NCBI GenBank assembly: GCA_964388835.1
Contig: CAYMBZ010000002.1
Span: 17,216 to 81,215 of the forward strand
Source: UBA1738 sp964388835
Lineage (GTDB): Bacteria > Bacillota > Clostridia > UBA1381
Reading direction: 5' to 3'
Length of the DNA stretch: 64,000 nucleotides
Both the position numbers and the translations under genes were made by a program. The notes under the pieces are model-generated. The model did no database searches and had not been told where the DNA came from. It saw only the letters and a program-made list of their open reading frames with translations. The number at the start of each line of letters is the position of its first letter. Within the stretch, counting starts at the first letter, position 1. Below, piece after piece: positions 16,953-26,541 of the stretch.

Positions 16953-19742
16953 TTATTTTGTAAGCTTTCTTACACAATCCGCACAAATTCCGTCAAAACC
17001 CTCAATAGTTCCGACAGTTTCAGAATGAACCCAGCATCTTCCGCACTTTTCGTACTCGCTTGCGCAAACTTTTACCTTTACCAAATCTCCGCATGCGGCA
17101 TCTTGTGCATTTTCTGCCGCTTCAACCGTTGCTTTTGATGTAATAAACAACTCTGCAAGTTCAGCTTCTCGGCCCTTTAAGAACTCGTAAAGTTCACCGT
17201 CCGCATACACAACAACCTCTGCATCAAGTGATTTTCCGATAATCTTATCATTTCTTGCAGGCTCCAAAGCCTTGTTTACATCATTTCTTACCGCAATAAG
17301 CTTATCCCAAATTTCCGCAAGCTCGGCATTTTCATATTCATCCTTTGCCTTAGGCAATTCATTGAGCATAACGCTTACGGCATCATCACTGCTCAAATGT
17401 GGCATAAACTTCCAGATTTCCTCCGAGGTATATGCCAAAACCGGCGCCAAAAGCTTCACCATCGCATCAAGAATGAGATACATTGCACTTTGAGCAGAAC
17501 GTCTCTCCTTCGAATCCGGCTTTTCCGTATAAAGTCTTGATTTTAACACATCAAGGTAGAAGTTACTCATATCCACGATGCAGAAATTCAAAACTGCCGA
17601 ATACAATGTGTGGAATTCATATTTTTCATAGGATGCAATTGTCTTTTTAATAAGCTCATTGAGTTTCAACAGCGCCCATTTATCTATTTCAAGCATGTCC
17701 GCATAAGTAACCATATCGCAGTTAGGGTTAAAATCATTGATATTCGACAAAATATATCTCGCCGTATTTCTGATTTTTCTGTAACCCTCGGAAAGTTGCT
17801 TAAGCGAATCCTGGCTCATTCTCATATCGGTTCTGTAATCCGCGGATACAACCCACAAACGCAACACATCCGCACCGAACTTATCCACGATTTCCTGAGG
17901 GCTTATGCTGTTGCCCTTTGATTTGGACATCTTTCTGCCCTCACCGTCCTGAATCATTCCGTGTGTAATAACCGTTCTGTACGGTGCCTGCTTTTTAACC
18001 GCAATACTCGTCAAAAGTGAGGATTGGAACCAACCTCTGTACTGGTCATTTCCCTCAAGATATATGTCTGCCGGCCATACAAGGTCATCTCTTTCATCGC
18101 AAACCGCCATGTGTGATGAACCGGAGTCAAACCACACATCCATGATGTCCTTTTCTTTTGTAAACTCTGTACATCCGCACTCGCATGCAATGCCGCTCGG
18201 CATAATATCAGCGACATCCAGCTCCCACCATTTGTCCGGGCCTTCTTTTCGGAAGAGCTCGGCAACGGCTTCGATTGTTTTATCGTTTATGAGTTCCTTG
18301 CCGCAATCCTTACAATAGAAAATCGGAATCGGAACGCCCCATGTTCTCTGACGCGAAATACACCAATCACTACGGTCAACCACCATTGATTTAATTCTGT
18401 CCTCGCCCCACTCGGGAATCCATTTTACGCCCTCTATAGCCTTTACTGCATCATCCTTTAACGCATCTACCGATGCAAACCATTGGTCTGCGGCTCTGAA
18501 TATAATCGGATGATTACATCTCCAGCAATGCGGATATTGGTGAACAATCTCTTGAGCCGCCAAAAGCGCACCGCTTGCCTTTAAGTTTTTAAGTATCTTT
18601 TCATTTGAATCTTCATAATAAAGACCTGCAAATTCGCCCGCATCCTCTGTCTGATAGCCCTTATCATCAACCGGCACAACAATTTCAAGCTGCGGATAAT
18701 TCTTGCACACAATATAGTCCTCAGCACCGAATCCCGGAGCTGTATGAACACAGCCCGTACCTGCATCCAATGTTACGTGGTCGCCTACAATAACCAAAGA
18801 ATCACGGTCAAGGAACGGGTGACGGCATGTCATGAGTTCAAGCTCGCGTCCCATACAGGTCTTAACCACCTCATAGTCGCCGTCAAGTCCAGCTGAGCTT
18901 ACAACAGTATCGATAAGCTCCGTTGCCAAAACGTATATTTCATTATTCTTGAATTTAACCAAAGAATATTCAAGATCCGGGTTCAAGCAAACTGCCAGAT
19001 TGCCCGGAAGTGTCCATGTGGTTGTTGTCCAAATAACAAAGTATACATTTTCAAGTCCCGCAAAAAGACCTTTATCATCCGCTACCGCAAATTTTACGTA
19101 GATTGAGGTTGTCTTATCCTCTTCGTATTCGATTTCCGCCTCAGCAAGTGCCGTTTCACAATGCGGACACCAGTAAACCGGCTTTAATCCTTTATAAATC
19201 AAGCCGTTCTTAGCCATTTCGCCGAAAACTTCAATCTGCTTTGCAACGAACTCATTTTTGAGTGTAAGGTAAGGATTGTCCCAATCGCCTATAACGCCCA
19301 AACGCTTAAACTGCTCCTTTTGATTTTCAACATGCGAGCACGCAAACTCACGGCAAGCCTGTCTGAACTTAACCGGTCCTGCCGCATGACGGTTTATTCC
19401 TAATTTTTTGATTGCCTGCTGTTCGATAGGCAATCCGTGTGTATCCCAGCCCGGAACATAGGGAGCGTAAAAACCTTGCAGATTTTTATATCTTACGATT
19501 ATATCCTTAAGTATTTTATTCAGTGCATGACCCAAATGAATGTCACCGTTTGCATAGGGTGGCCCGTCATGCAGAATAAACGGTGTCTTTCCCTTATTTC
19601 TTTCCTTAAGCTTGTTATATAAATCGATTTCCTCCCAATATTTCAAGGTTTCCGGCTCTCTCTGCGGAAGATTTCCGCGCATGGGGAACTCGGTTTTCGG
19701 AAGATTAACCGACTTTGTGTAATCTTTGCAATTTTCGCACAT
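16953..19742 (-). CDS. ileS: isoleucyl-tRNA synthetase
   Basis: Charges tRNA-Ile. A 929-residue class I synthetase with the HIGH-type motif in PPYANGDIHLGHALNK near residue 60, the editing domain around 200-400 (WTTTTWTLPGN), KMSKSKGNSI near 600 and a C-terminal zinc finger (CGRCW with CADC). Length and domain order match the bacterial type. It is the last gene of the lon-to-divIVA-to-ileS cluster; ileS next to divIVA is common in Firmicutes. No T-box leader is seen in the 56 bases before it. Confidence 0.97.
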   Translation of the reverse strand: MCENCKDYTKSVNLPKTEFPMRGNLPQREPETLKYWEEIDLYNKLKERNKGKTPFILHDGPPYANGDIHLGHALNKILKDIIVRYKNLQGFYAPYVPGWDTHGLPIEQQAIKKLGINRHAAGPVKFRQACREFACSHVENQKEQFKRLGVIGDWDNPYLTLKNEFVAKQIEVFGEMAKNGLIYKGLKPVYWCPHCETALAEAEIEYEEDKTTSIYVKFAVADDKGLFAGLENVYFVIWTTTTWTLPGNLAVCLNPDLEYSLVKFKNNEIYVLATELIDTVVSSAGLDGDYEVVKTCMGRELELMTCRHPFLDRDSLVIVGDHVTLDAGTGCVHTAPGFGAEDYIVCKNYPQLEIVVPVDDKGYQTEDAGEFAGLYYEDSNEKILKNLKASGALLAAQEIVHQYPHCWRCNHPIIFRAADQWFASVDALKDDAVKAIEGVKWIPEWGEDRIKSMVVDRSDWCISRQRTWGVPIPIFYCKDCGKELINDKTIEAVAELFRKEGPDKWWELDVADIMPSGIACECGCTEFTKEKDIMDVWFDSGSSHMAVCDERDDLVWPADIYLEGNDQYRGWFQSSLLTSIAVKKQAPYRTVITHGMIQDGEGRKMSKSKGNSISPQEIVDKFGADVLRLWVVSADYRTDMRMSQDSLKQLSEGYRKIRNTARYILSNINDFNPNCDMVTYADMLEIDKWALLKLNELIKKTIASYEKYEFHTLYSAVLNFCIVDMSNFYLDVLKSRLYTEKPDSKERRSAQSAMYLILDAMVKLLAPVLAYTSEEIWKFMPHLSSDDAVSVMLNELPKAKDEYENAELAEIWDKLIAVRNDVNKALEPARNDKIIGKSLDAEVVVYADGELYEFLKGREAELAELFITSKATVEAAENAQDAACGDLVKVKVCASEYEKCGRCWVHSETVGTIEGFDGICADCVRKLTK

Positions 19743-19770
19743 ATTTTTTATCCTTTCTATAAATAAAATC

Positions 19771-19792
19771 AGGGATAACTACAGCTATCCCT
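19771..19792 (-). terminator. hairpin between divIVA and ileS
   Basis: AGGGATA (19771-19777) and TATCCCT (19786-19792) form a 7-bp stem, followed on the minus strand by GATTTTATTTAT. It could partly terminate transcription ahead of ileS or protect a processed end. Confidence 0.4.
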
Positions 19793-19798
19793 ACTATT

Positions 19799-20239
19799 TT
19801 ACTCCAATTTGTCCAACATTTCAAGTAGTGCGGAGCAAATTTCTTTAATTCTTGTTTTATACCCCGTAACTTCTACCTGAACGCTTGCCAATTCATTTCT
19901 TTTGGTCTGAATATCATGGTCAAGCTGGCGGTACATGTTTTCCGACTTGGATTGAGCTTCATTCACGATAACGTTAGCCTTCTCCGCCGCGCTCTTCTTT
20001 ATGTCCTCCGCCGCTGTCTGCGCAAGCACAATCGATTGCTGAAGCGTAGCTTCCATTGCCTTATACTGCTCTATCGAACGTTCCAGCTGCTTAATCCGTT
20101 CGCGCAATTCGACATTATCCTTATAAAGCTTTTCATAATCTCTTCCTACCAAATCCAAAAAATCGTCTACCTCGTCGGCATTGTATCCTCTGAGCTTAAC
20201 CTCAAAGTCCTGTCTTTGTATGTCGATTGGTGTTAACAT
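19799..20239 (-). CDS. divIVA: DivIVA domain protein
   Basis: A 146-residue coiled-coil protein that in relatives binds negatively curved membrane at poles and septum and recruits division or wall factors. The N-terminal lipid-binding domain reads LTPIDIQRQDFEVKLRGYN and DEVDDFLD, then a long coiled coil from about residue 35 to the end with heptad patterns (LRERIKQLERSIEQYKAME). It sits between ylmH and ileS, its classic place. AGGGAGAG precedes the ATG. Confidence 0.93.
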   Translation of the reverse strand: MLTPIDIQRQDFEVKLRGYNADEVDDFLDLVGRDYEKLYKDNVELRERIKQLERSIEQYKAMEATLQQSIVLAQTAAEDIKKSAAEKANVIVNEAQSKSENMYRQLDHDIQTKRNELASVQVEVTGYKTRIKEICSALLEMLDKLE

Positions 20240-20252
20240 AGCTCCACTCTCC

Positions 20253-20987
20253 CTATATATATTTTCTCAGCGTAACATGTAATCTGCCACTGCCTGTTTT
20301 ATTTCCTATCCTTATCAGTTCAGCCCTTCCGAAGCCTCGTACCGATAAAAGGTCTCCCTCCTTAATCGCGGTATCGACATCCGCTATAACGCAGTGATTT
20401 ACCGACACCTTATCCGACGATATCAGAGACTTTGCCTCACTTCTGCTTTTTTTGATAAGCGCCGCCAAAACAGCATCCGCACGCATGGAAGCCGCCACGG
20501 TATCAATGATTTCAAATTGCCTTTCCGGCAGTGTCACCTCGCACATTTTGCAAATGCGGATATCCACTCCGCACCCGGACACTTTTCGAATATTATCGCA
20601 TATAAAATCCGCAATATCCGCCATGACAAACATGTAGGCACTTTTTTCACCTACCAAAATATCGCCTATTTTCCTCCGCTCTATTCCCAAAGATAAAACG
20701 GTGCCCAGATAATCTCGGTGACTTATTTTCGTGTCATATTTTTTGACAAATTCCAGAATTTGTATCGGAAATTCCATCTCCTCAGGCTCAATCCAATCGG
20801 GAAAAACTCCCAAAATCCGCCGTTCGGCATCATCATATCCACCGAACAAAACACCGCCGAACAATCCATCTTTAAGAAGCAGTGTCTGCTCCCGTTCATC
20901 CAAAAATCCCGAAAAACGCGGCGTGTGATATTTCTCGCACAATTCGGCAACATCCTGCATCTTGTTTAAAAAAACACCATCACCCAT
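20253..20987 (-). CDS. ylmH: YlmH-type S4-domain RNA-binding protein
   Basis: A 244-residue RNA-binding protein of the YlmH/RqcP2 family. Work on the family places it in ribosome-associated quality control; in Gram positives it maps to the division cluster. An N-terminal alpha/beta region (to about 170) precedes a C-terminal S4 domain (SRSEAKSLISSDKVSVN to GFGRAELIRIG). ATG at 20987 has AAGGAGAC 7 bases upstream. It lies between sepF and divIVA with 13 bases to divIVA. No ylmG gene lies between sepF and ylmH, unlike in Bacillus. Confidence 0.87.
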   Translation of the reverse strand: MGDGVFLNKMQDVAELCEKYHTPRFSGFLDEREQTLLLKDGLFGGVLFGGYDDAERRILGVFPDWIEPEEMEFPIQILEFVKKYDTKISHRDYLGTVLSLGIERRKIGDILVGEKSAYMFVMADIADFICDNIRKVSGCGVDIRICKMCEVTLPERQFEIIDTVAASMRADAVLAALIKKSRSEAKSLISSDKVSVNHCVIADVDTAIKEGDLLSVRGFGRAELIRIGNKTGSGRLHVTLRKYI

Positions 20988-21008
20988 AACATGTCTCCTT
21001 AAATTACA

Positions 21009-21034
21009 ATAAGGCGGAGCATGCTCCGCCTTAT
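21009..21034. terminator. 26-bp perfect palindrome between sepF and ylmH
   Basis: A perfect palindrome centred between 21021 and 21022 with GGCGGAGC and GCTCCGCC arms, 10 bases past the sepF stop. The T-run is short on both sides, so partial termination or mRNA processing is likelier than full termination. Confidence 0.5.
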
Positions 21035-21044
21035 AAATGCCGAA

Positions 21045-21491
21045 TTATTTGAACATGCTCCAATCAAATCCCGCACCGGATTTGTCTCTCAAGACCTCGC
21101 CCGTTATATCATAAGAAGACGGTGTTGCAATAAAGATACCTCCCGAAACTTTCTGGATATCTCCCGAAAGTCCGTAAACCGTGCCTGCTATAAAATCAAC
21201 CACTCTTCTTGCTTCCTCCGGGTCAAGTCCGCCCACATCGAGAATTACGGGATGTCTCTGCTTAATCTGGTCTGCCGCCTCTGTCGAATTGTTAAAACAC
21301 TTCGGCTTCATAACCACAATACTCGGCTGATTTGCCTGTCTGTCAAGGGGTACCACCTTATTCTTTCTTGCAAAAAGCGAGCCACGCTCCTCATACTGTT
21401 CGGGAGCTTCTTCCTCTTCTATTTCGTAATCCTCATCGTAGTCTATATCACCGAAGCCGACAAAATCCTTAACCGCATCTACAAATCCCAT
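21045..21491 (-). CDS. sepF: cell division protein SepF
   Basis: A 148-residue cytoplasmic protein that anchors and aligns FtsZ filaments at the septum. An N-terminal amphipathic membrane-binding helix (MGFVDAVKDFVGFGD) is followed by an acidic linker and the SepF core (about 60-140) with the VVMKPKCF, ILDVGGLDPEEARRVVDFIAG and ATPSSYDI segments. It follows yggS by 18 bases in the ylm order. Length is normal. Confidence 0.93.
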   Translation of the reverse strand: MGFVDAVKDFVGFGDIDYDEDYEIEEEEAPEQYEERGSLFARKNKVVPLDRQANQPSIVVMKPKCFNNSTEAADQIKQRHPVILDVGGLDPEEARRVVDFIAGTVYGLSGDIQKVSGGIFIATPSSYDITGEVLRDKSGAGFDWSMFK

Positions 21492-21509
21492 GAAAACTTC
21501 CTCCTAAAT

Positions 21510-22217
21510 TTATTTTGTTTGAGAGTAATCCCTCTGTCCGAAAATCGCTGTACCTACCCGCACCATATTCGAACCTTCTTCTATGGCAGTTTCATAATCT
21601 CCGCTCATACCCATAGACAGATATTTCATGGTAATATTATCATATTTATTTTCAGATATGTCAATAAATTTGTTATTTATGTCACGAAAATGTAATCTAT
21701 TCGCAAAGTCACTGTCAAATTTCGCCAGAATTGTCATCAATCCGCAAACTTTTACGTGTTTTAAATCCTTTGCGTGCATAAGCATTTCCTCAACATTTTC
21801 AGGTGCCGCTCCGAACTTTGTCTCCTCTCCGGTAATGTTTATTTGTATCAGTATGCGAACGGTATCGACATTGTGTTTTTCCGCTTGACGCTCAATTTCG
21901 TCCATAAGCTTTACCGAATCCACGGAATGAATCATATAAACCTTATCTATTATATATTTCACCTTGTTTGTCTGCAAATGCCCGATAAGATGCCAGCGCA
22001 CCGGCTTAACTCTGTCATATTTATCCAGAATTTCCTGAACCTTATTCTCTCCGATATCGGTTACTCCCAGGTCAACAGCTTCGTTTATCATCTCAACCGG
22101 ATGCGTTTTGGTTACCGCAATAAGGGTGACATCATCGGCGCATCTTCCGCTTTTTTCAGCAGCTTCCCCAATCTTTTTTCGAACCTCTTCCAAATTTTCC
22201 TTTATAAAAGACATCAT
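21510..22217 (-). CDS. YggS/YlmE family PLP homeostasis protein
   Basis: A 235-residue pyridoxal-phosphate-binding barrel protein without known catalysis, which buffers PLP and affects amino-acid pools. The PLP lysine is in LIAVTKTHPVE near residue 36; GENKVQE near 58, WHLIGHLQTNK near 78 and the C-terminal LSMGMSGDYETAIEEGSNMVRVGTAIFG phosphate-binding stretch are visible. The start overlaps the end of the upstream HlyD-like gene by 4 bases (ATGA). This is the ylmE position of the ylm cluster. Confidence 0.93.
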   Translation of the reverse strand: MMSFIKENLEEVRKKIGEAAEKSGRCADDVTLIAVTKTHPVEMINEAVDLGVTDIGENKVQEILDKYDRVKPVRWHLIGHLQTNKVKYIIDKVYMIHSVDSVKLMDEIERQAEKHNVDTVRILIQINITGEETKFGAAPENVEEMLMHAKDLKHVKVCGLMTILAKFDSDFANRLHFRDINNKFIDISENKYDNITMKYLSMGMSGDYETAIEEGSNMVRVGTAIFGQRDYSQTK

Positions 22218-23401
22218 TTCTCACCTATCACTATATTATCATATTCTCTGAGCATATTCTGCATACCGCTTACAGGCGCAACAATCACCGTTCCTCCCGC
22301 AGTGTCCGTATAAACCACACTGCATGGCTTAAACACCTGGGCACCTGCATTTTTTACCATAACACCTTTGGTTCCGTCCGAGGAAATACGCAGAGCGGAT
22401 ACCGGAATTCTGTAGCCCTTATAGCTTTCCAAAATAAGCTCCGTTCTCGAGTATCTTAAGGAGAAAACACCCTCTTTGTACTGCTCGCATTTTATAACCA
22501 AAACGTTTTTTTTCGTTTCACTGCTTTCGGTTGATATATATTCAACCGTTCCCTCAGCCTCAATTCCCGGAAGATTGTCAAATCTCAGCTTAACGCTTCT
22601 TCCTATTTTAGTTCCCGCCGCGGTTTCTTTATCGACTGTCAGCATAACATACCAAATATGGTTATTTACTACCTTGCACACGGGCTGACCGGCACCGGCG
22701 GTTGTTTGATATTCCTTTGCCGATTCCGCAATTGCATCATAGTCCGCAACCTTGTAGGACATAATCGTTTTCGGTGTTAAAATCTCCTCCAACGAATCTA
22801 CATTTTTTGAAAATACTCCCGACATTTGCGAATAAATATCGTTTTTAACATTCTTAAGTCCCGCTTCAAGCGTATTTTTTCGGTTTTTTAATGCCTCAAC
22901 ATCCTCCGATTCAATACTCTGCTCATCGCCCGTTATAATGCCGTTTATCTGTGCTTTGTAACCGGCTATTTTGGAAATTTCATGCTCGGTTTTCGCCTTT
23001 ATTATGTTGTTTTTAAGATTTTCTATATCCTCTTCGCTGTTCATCCCGCCGGCTTTGTACGCCGAACCGCTTTCCGACGAACTTTCAAGCTCCGCGATTT
23101 TTTTATTGATATTGTTAAGCTCATTCAATGTTTCTTCCGAAACGCTTCCCGTATATACCGTGGAAAGAACCCTGTTTTTTCCGACGCGCGTACCCTCCTG
23201 AATATAGTGATACACCGTTCCCGATGTCGGTGCATTATACACCTGCTCACTGCGAACAATATAAGCGAAAGAGTCTATTTTGTTTTCATAAACCTCGGTA
23301 GCTGCCGGAAGTGTTTGAACCGGATTTTCCACATAACGTATTCCGTAGAACACGCAGAAACAAACTACGCATAGGAGAATAACAAAAATACTTTTTTTCA
23401 T
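22214..23401 (-). CDS. HlyD-like membrane-anchored adaptor protein
   Basis: A 395-residue protein with one N-terminal membrane helix (MKKSIFVILLCVVCFCVFYG), then an extracytoplasmic HlyD/biotinyl-lipoyl-like region split by a coiled coil (about 85-190, with SVSEETLNELNNINKKIAEL). The C-terminal part has the beta-barrel pattern of adaptor proteins (GRSVKLRFDNLPGIEAEGTV). In transport systems such adaptors link an inner-membrane pump to the outside; here no ABC or RND partner lies nearby. It overlaps yggS by 4 bases. I recall similar HlyD-like genes in the ylm clusters of other Clostridia, so a division or envelope role is plausible but inferred. Confidence 0.75.
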   Translation of the reverse strand: MKKSIFVILLCVVCFCVFYGIRYVENPVQTLPAATEVYENKIDSFAYIVRSEQVYNAPTSGTVYHYIQEGTRVGKNRVLSTVYTGSVSEETLNELNNINKKIAELESSSESGSAYKAGGMNSEEDIENLKNNIIKAKTEHEISKIAGYKAQINGIITGDEQSIESEDVEALKNRKNTLEAGLKNVKNDIYSQMSGVFSKNVDSLEEILTPKTIMSYKVADYDAIAESAKEYQTTAGAGQPVCKVVNNHIWYVMLTVDKETAAGTKIGRSVKLRFDNLPGIEAEGTVEYISTESSETKKNVLVIKCEQYKEGVFSLRYSRTELILESYKGYRIPVSALRISSDGTKGVMVKNAGAQVFKPCSVVYTDTAGGTVIVAPVSGMQNMLREYDNIVIGEK

Positions 23402-23419
23402 TTTATTACCTCTTCCCGC

Positions 23420-24016
23420 TTACTGCGGAGCTCTCATCATTTCAATCATATCCCATACAGTGTATTTTCCCTCATCATTTTTTGTGGAAAATGGCACCAA
23501 AATGTCATCCTCGCACAAATTAAGCTCACCGTATATCATTTCAAGATTTTTTTCCAGCTCGCGTTTGGAAAGCTTGTCGGTCTTTGTGGCGATTACGATA
23601 ACCCCCTCATCGGGCTGTGCCGCACGAATCCAATCAAGCATCATCTTATCGTCCCCCGTCGGAGCATGGCGCGAATCCACCAAAAGCATAACCTTCCTCA
23701 GCTGACAGCGGCGATACAGATAATCGTCTATCATGTTCCCCCAGCTTTCCACATCGGTTTTGGCTCTTTTTGCATATCCGTATCCCGGTAAGTCTACCAA
23801 AAAAATCGTATCATCTATGTTATAAAAATTAATGGTAATCGTTTTTCCCGGGGTAGAGCTTACTCTCGCAAGAGATTTTCTGTTTAAAAGCTTGTTAATC
23901 ATAGAGGATTTTCCCACATTTGAGCGTCCCACAAACGCAAATTCCGGGTACTCCGTTTTAGGATACTGTTCCTTTTTTACCGCCGAAACGGTAATATCGG
24001 CATTGTGTAAATTCAT
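23420..24016 (-). CDS. engB: ribosome biogenesis GTPase YihA/YsxC
   Basis: An essential GTPase for late 50S assembly. The 198 residues carry G1 GRSNVGKSSMIN near 30, G3 DLPGYGYAK near 75, G4 ATKTDKLSK near 145 and the switch-region STPGKT. It lies 9 bases after lon, the same lon-ysxC order as in Bacillus. Its ATG at 24016 follows GAGGTG. Confidence 0.95.
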   Translation of the reverse strand: MNLHNADITVSAVKKEQYPKTEYPEFAFVGRSNVGKSSMINKLLNRKSLARVSSTPGKTITINFYNIDDTIFLVDLPGYGYAKRAKTDVESWGNMIDDYLYRRCQLRKVMLLVDSRHAPTGDDKMMLDWIRAAQPDEGVIVIATKTDKLSKRELEKNLEMIYGELNLCEDDILVPFSTKNDEGKYTVWDMIEMMRAPQ

Positions 24017-24025
24017 AAGAACACC

Positions 24026-26380
24026 TCACTTTTCTTCCTGCGGAATCTTAAATCTTCCCGCCTTTTTTCTTTTTCCCAGCGCAACTCGCAAAACCTCATC
24101 AATATCGGATACCGGTACAAAGTTCACCTTAGCTTTTACCGTCTCCGGAACATCTTCCAGGTCCGGTCGATTTTCCGCCGGAATTATAACGGTTTTAATC
24201 CCTGCGTGATATGCTGCAACCGACTTTTCCTTTAATCCGCCGATTGGCAGAACCTTTCCGCGCAGTGTAATTTCTCCCGTCATTGCAACATCGGATTTTA
24301 CCGGATATCCCGTAAGAGCGGATGCAAGCGCAACAGCCATGGTTATTCCGGCTGATGGTCCGTCCTTAGGAACGGCTCCCTCAGGTACATGAATATGTAT
24401 ATCGCAAGTTTTATAAAATTTCGTGTAAATTCCGAGTGCCTCAGCCCTTGCACGAATACAACTTAAAGCCGCTGCCGCCGATTCTTTCATTACATCACCG
24501 AGGTTTCCGGTAAGCTCAAGCCGTCCGCTTCCCTCCATAACATTTACCTCTATCGAAAGCGTGTCTCCGCCTACACTTGTCCATGCAAGTCCTCGCACTA
24601 CTCCAACCTCATCGATACCGTTTTGAATATCTGTACGATACTTCCGTCTGCCCGCATAATCGGCAAGGTTTTCGCTTGTTATTTCAAGCTTTTCCATATC
24701 TTCCGCAAGCAGTTTTTTTGCGGCTTTTCGCATAAGCGATGCAATTTCGCGCTCCAATCCGCGCACTCCGGATTCTTTGGTATAATAATCTATCAAATCA
24801 TCCAAAGCTCCGCCCGCAACATGTATATCATATTCCTCAAGGCCGTTTTTCTTTATCTGTCTCGGCAAAAGATACTTCTTTGCTATAGAGTGTTTTTCTT
24901 CCCGGGTGTATCCCGAAACTTCAATAACCTCAAGCCTGTCCAACAGCGGCTGAGATACCGTTTGAAGCGTATTTGCTGTAGTTATAAACATCACATTCGA
25001 CAAATCAAACGGAACTTCCAGAAAATGGTCGCGGAAAGACGAATTTTGTTCCGTATCCAAAACTTCCAAAAGCGCGGCAGACGGGTCGCCCTTATAGTCC
25101 TGTCCCATCTTGTCAATTTCATCCAAAAGCACCAAAGGATTTTTTACCCCCGCCTCAATCACAGCGGAAATTATACGTCCCTGCATTGCTCCGATGTATG
25201 TTTTTCTGTGTCCGCGTATATCCGCTTCATCGTGAATACCTCCCAGGGAAATGCGGACATATTTACGTCCCAAAGCACGTGCAACGCTCTTTGCGATTGA
25301 AGTTTTGCCCGTTCCCGGAGGGCCGGACAAACAGAGTACCGTGCCATCCTTACCCGCTGTCAGCTTTCTTACCGCAAGGTATTCCAAAATGCGCTCCTTT
25401 ACATTTTCAAGACCGTAATGGTCCTCGTCCAGTATACAGCGCGCCTTTTTTATATCGATATTTTCCTTTGTTTTCTTGTTCCACGGCAAAGAAAGGACGG
25501 TGTCAAGATAATTGCGCATAACCGCACAATCCGGTGATGAGGATTGCATTCTCTCCATTCTCGAAATATCCTTTTCGATTTTTTCCGTAATGCTTTTTGC
25601 TGTGCGAAGCTTTTTCAGTTTTTCACGGTAAGCCGCTGTTTCTCCCTTTATTCCCTCTTTTTCACCCAGTTCATTTTCAATGACCTTCATTTCCTCGCGG
25701 AGGTAGTATTCACGCTGATTTGCATCTATGTTCTTTTTTACCTTGGCATCAATTTCGCGCGTGATTTTTAAAACTTGCACCTCTTTATTGAGCGCGGCAA
25801 CAAGCTTTTCAACCCTTACATATACATCCGGCTCTTCCAAAATCTCCTGCTTTATTTTGTAATTAAGCTCAACATTAGCCGCAACCGCATCCGCAAAACG
25901 TCCCGGGCGCACCTCTCCGGAAGCCATAACAAAGCTCTGTGGCGGCAAGTTTTTATTGAGTGCAAAATATTCATCAAAAGTATTTTCAAGGCTTCTCACA
26001 AAACCCTCATCCACTATCAAATTGTCCGCATCTATTTCCTCAACAGCCTCGACACTGCATTTCAAATACGGTTCATCCGAAAGGATTTCACATAGCTTTG
26101 CTCTTTTCACACCGTCCGCCATTACACGCACAGCACCGCTGTTTAATCGCATTGTGCGGTTTATTTTGGCGATAACTCCAACTTTATATAAGTCCAAAAA
26201 CTGCGGATTTTCTTTCATTGCATCGTTCTGCGCAACAAGGAAAATCTCAATTCCGCCATCAAGTGCCGCCTCCAGGGCTTTCAGCGACTTCGGTCTCATA
26301 ATGTCAAAACTGACCGACGAACGCGGAAATACCACCAGGTCACGGAGTGGCAGAAGAGGCAGAGTTATTGTATTCTCCAA
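24026..26380 (-). CDS. lon: ATP-dependent protease Lon
   Basis: A 784-residue cytoplasmic AAA+ protease that degrades misfolded and regulatory proteins. The N-terminal LON domain begins TLPLLPLRDLVVFPR; Walker A is GPPGTGKTS near residue 340; Walker B LLDEIDK follows; the catalytic Ser-Lys dyad is in KDGPSAGIT and in the later LRGKVLPIGGLKEK stretch. I place the start at TTG 26380: it has AGGAG 8 bases upstream and gives the usual MENTITLPLLPLRD opening. The upstream ATG at 26425 lies within the promoter region and has no ribosome site. It is the first gene of a long minus-strand cluster reaching ileS. Confidence 0.95.
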   Translation of the reverse strand: MENTITLPLLPLRDLVVFPRSSVSFDIMRPKSLKALEAALDGGIEIFLVAQNDAMKENPQFLDLYKVGVIAKINRTMRLNSGAVRVMADGVKRAKLCEILSDEPYLKCSVEAVEEIDADNLIVDEGFVRSLENTFDEYFALNKNLPPQSFVMASGEVRPGRFADAVAANVELNYKIKQEILEEPDVYVRVEKLVAALNKEVQVLKITREIDAKVKKNIDANQREYYLREEMKVIENELGEKEGIKGETAAYREKLKKLRTAKSITEKIEKDISRMERMQSSSPDCAVMRNYLDTVLSLPWNKKTKENIDIKKARCILDEDHYGLENVKERILEYLAVRKLTAGKDGTVLCLSGPPGTGKTSIAKSVARALGRKYVRISLGGIHDEADIRGHRKTYIGAMQGRIISAVIEAGVKNPLVLLDEIDKMGQDYKGDPSAALLEVLDTEQNSSFRDHFLEVPFDLSNVMFITTANTLQTVSQPLLDRLEVIEVSGYTREEKHSIAKKYLLPRQIKKNGLEEYDIHVAGGALDDLIDYYTKESGVRGLEREIASLMRKAAKKLLAEDMEKLEITSENLADYAGRRKYRTDIQNGIDEVGVVRGLAWTSVGGDTLSIEVNVMEGSGRLELTGNLGDVMKESAAAALSCIRARAEALGIYTKFYKTCDIHIHVPEGAVPKDGPSAGITMAVALASALTGYPVKSDVAMTGEITLRGKVLPIGGLKEKSVAAYHAGIKTVIIPAENRPDLEDVPETVKAKVNFVPVSDIDEVLRVALGKRKKAGRFKIPQEEK

Positions 26381-26413
26381 ATTATTCACTCCTATTTCAT
26401 TTATCCACAATAC

Positions 26414-26442
26414 ATTATATACCATTTTGCGTTTTTTTTCAA
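26414..26442 (-). promoter_or_regulatory. sigma-A promoter of lon
   Basis: Minus strand TTGAAA (26437-26442), 17-base spacer, TATAAT (26414-26419). It requires that translation starts at the TTG codon rather than at the ATG inside the -10 region. Confidence 0.65.
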
Positions 26443-26504
26443 CCTATTTTGACACAAAATACAGTATTTTTGAAGTTTTAAAAAAAATTCAATTTTTTTC
26501 ATTT

Positions 26505-26538
26505 ACCTATTGACAAAATAGGTAAAACTTGTTATACT
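26505..26538 (+). promoter_or_regulatory. metY operon promoter with overlapping 19-bp operator
   Basis: TTGACA (26510-26515), 17-base spacer, TATACT (26533-26538). The perfect inverted repeat ACCTATTGACAAAATAGGT (26505-26523; 7-bp arms, 5-base centre) covers the -35 box. The position fits a repressor site; the sequence class resembles the A/T-rich palindromes bound by Rrf2 proteins such as CymR, and an Rrf2 gene closes this operon. Identity of the binder is inference. Confidence 0.65.
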
Positions 26539-26541
26539 GTT

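Noticed and set aside
16953..19800. T-box leader for ileS
   Set aside because: Only 56 bases separate divIVA and ileS, holding a 7-bp hairpin; there is no room for a T-box.
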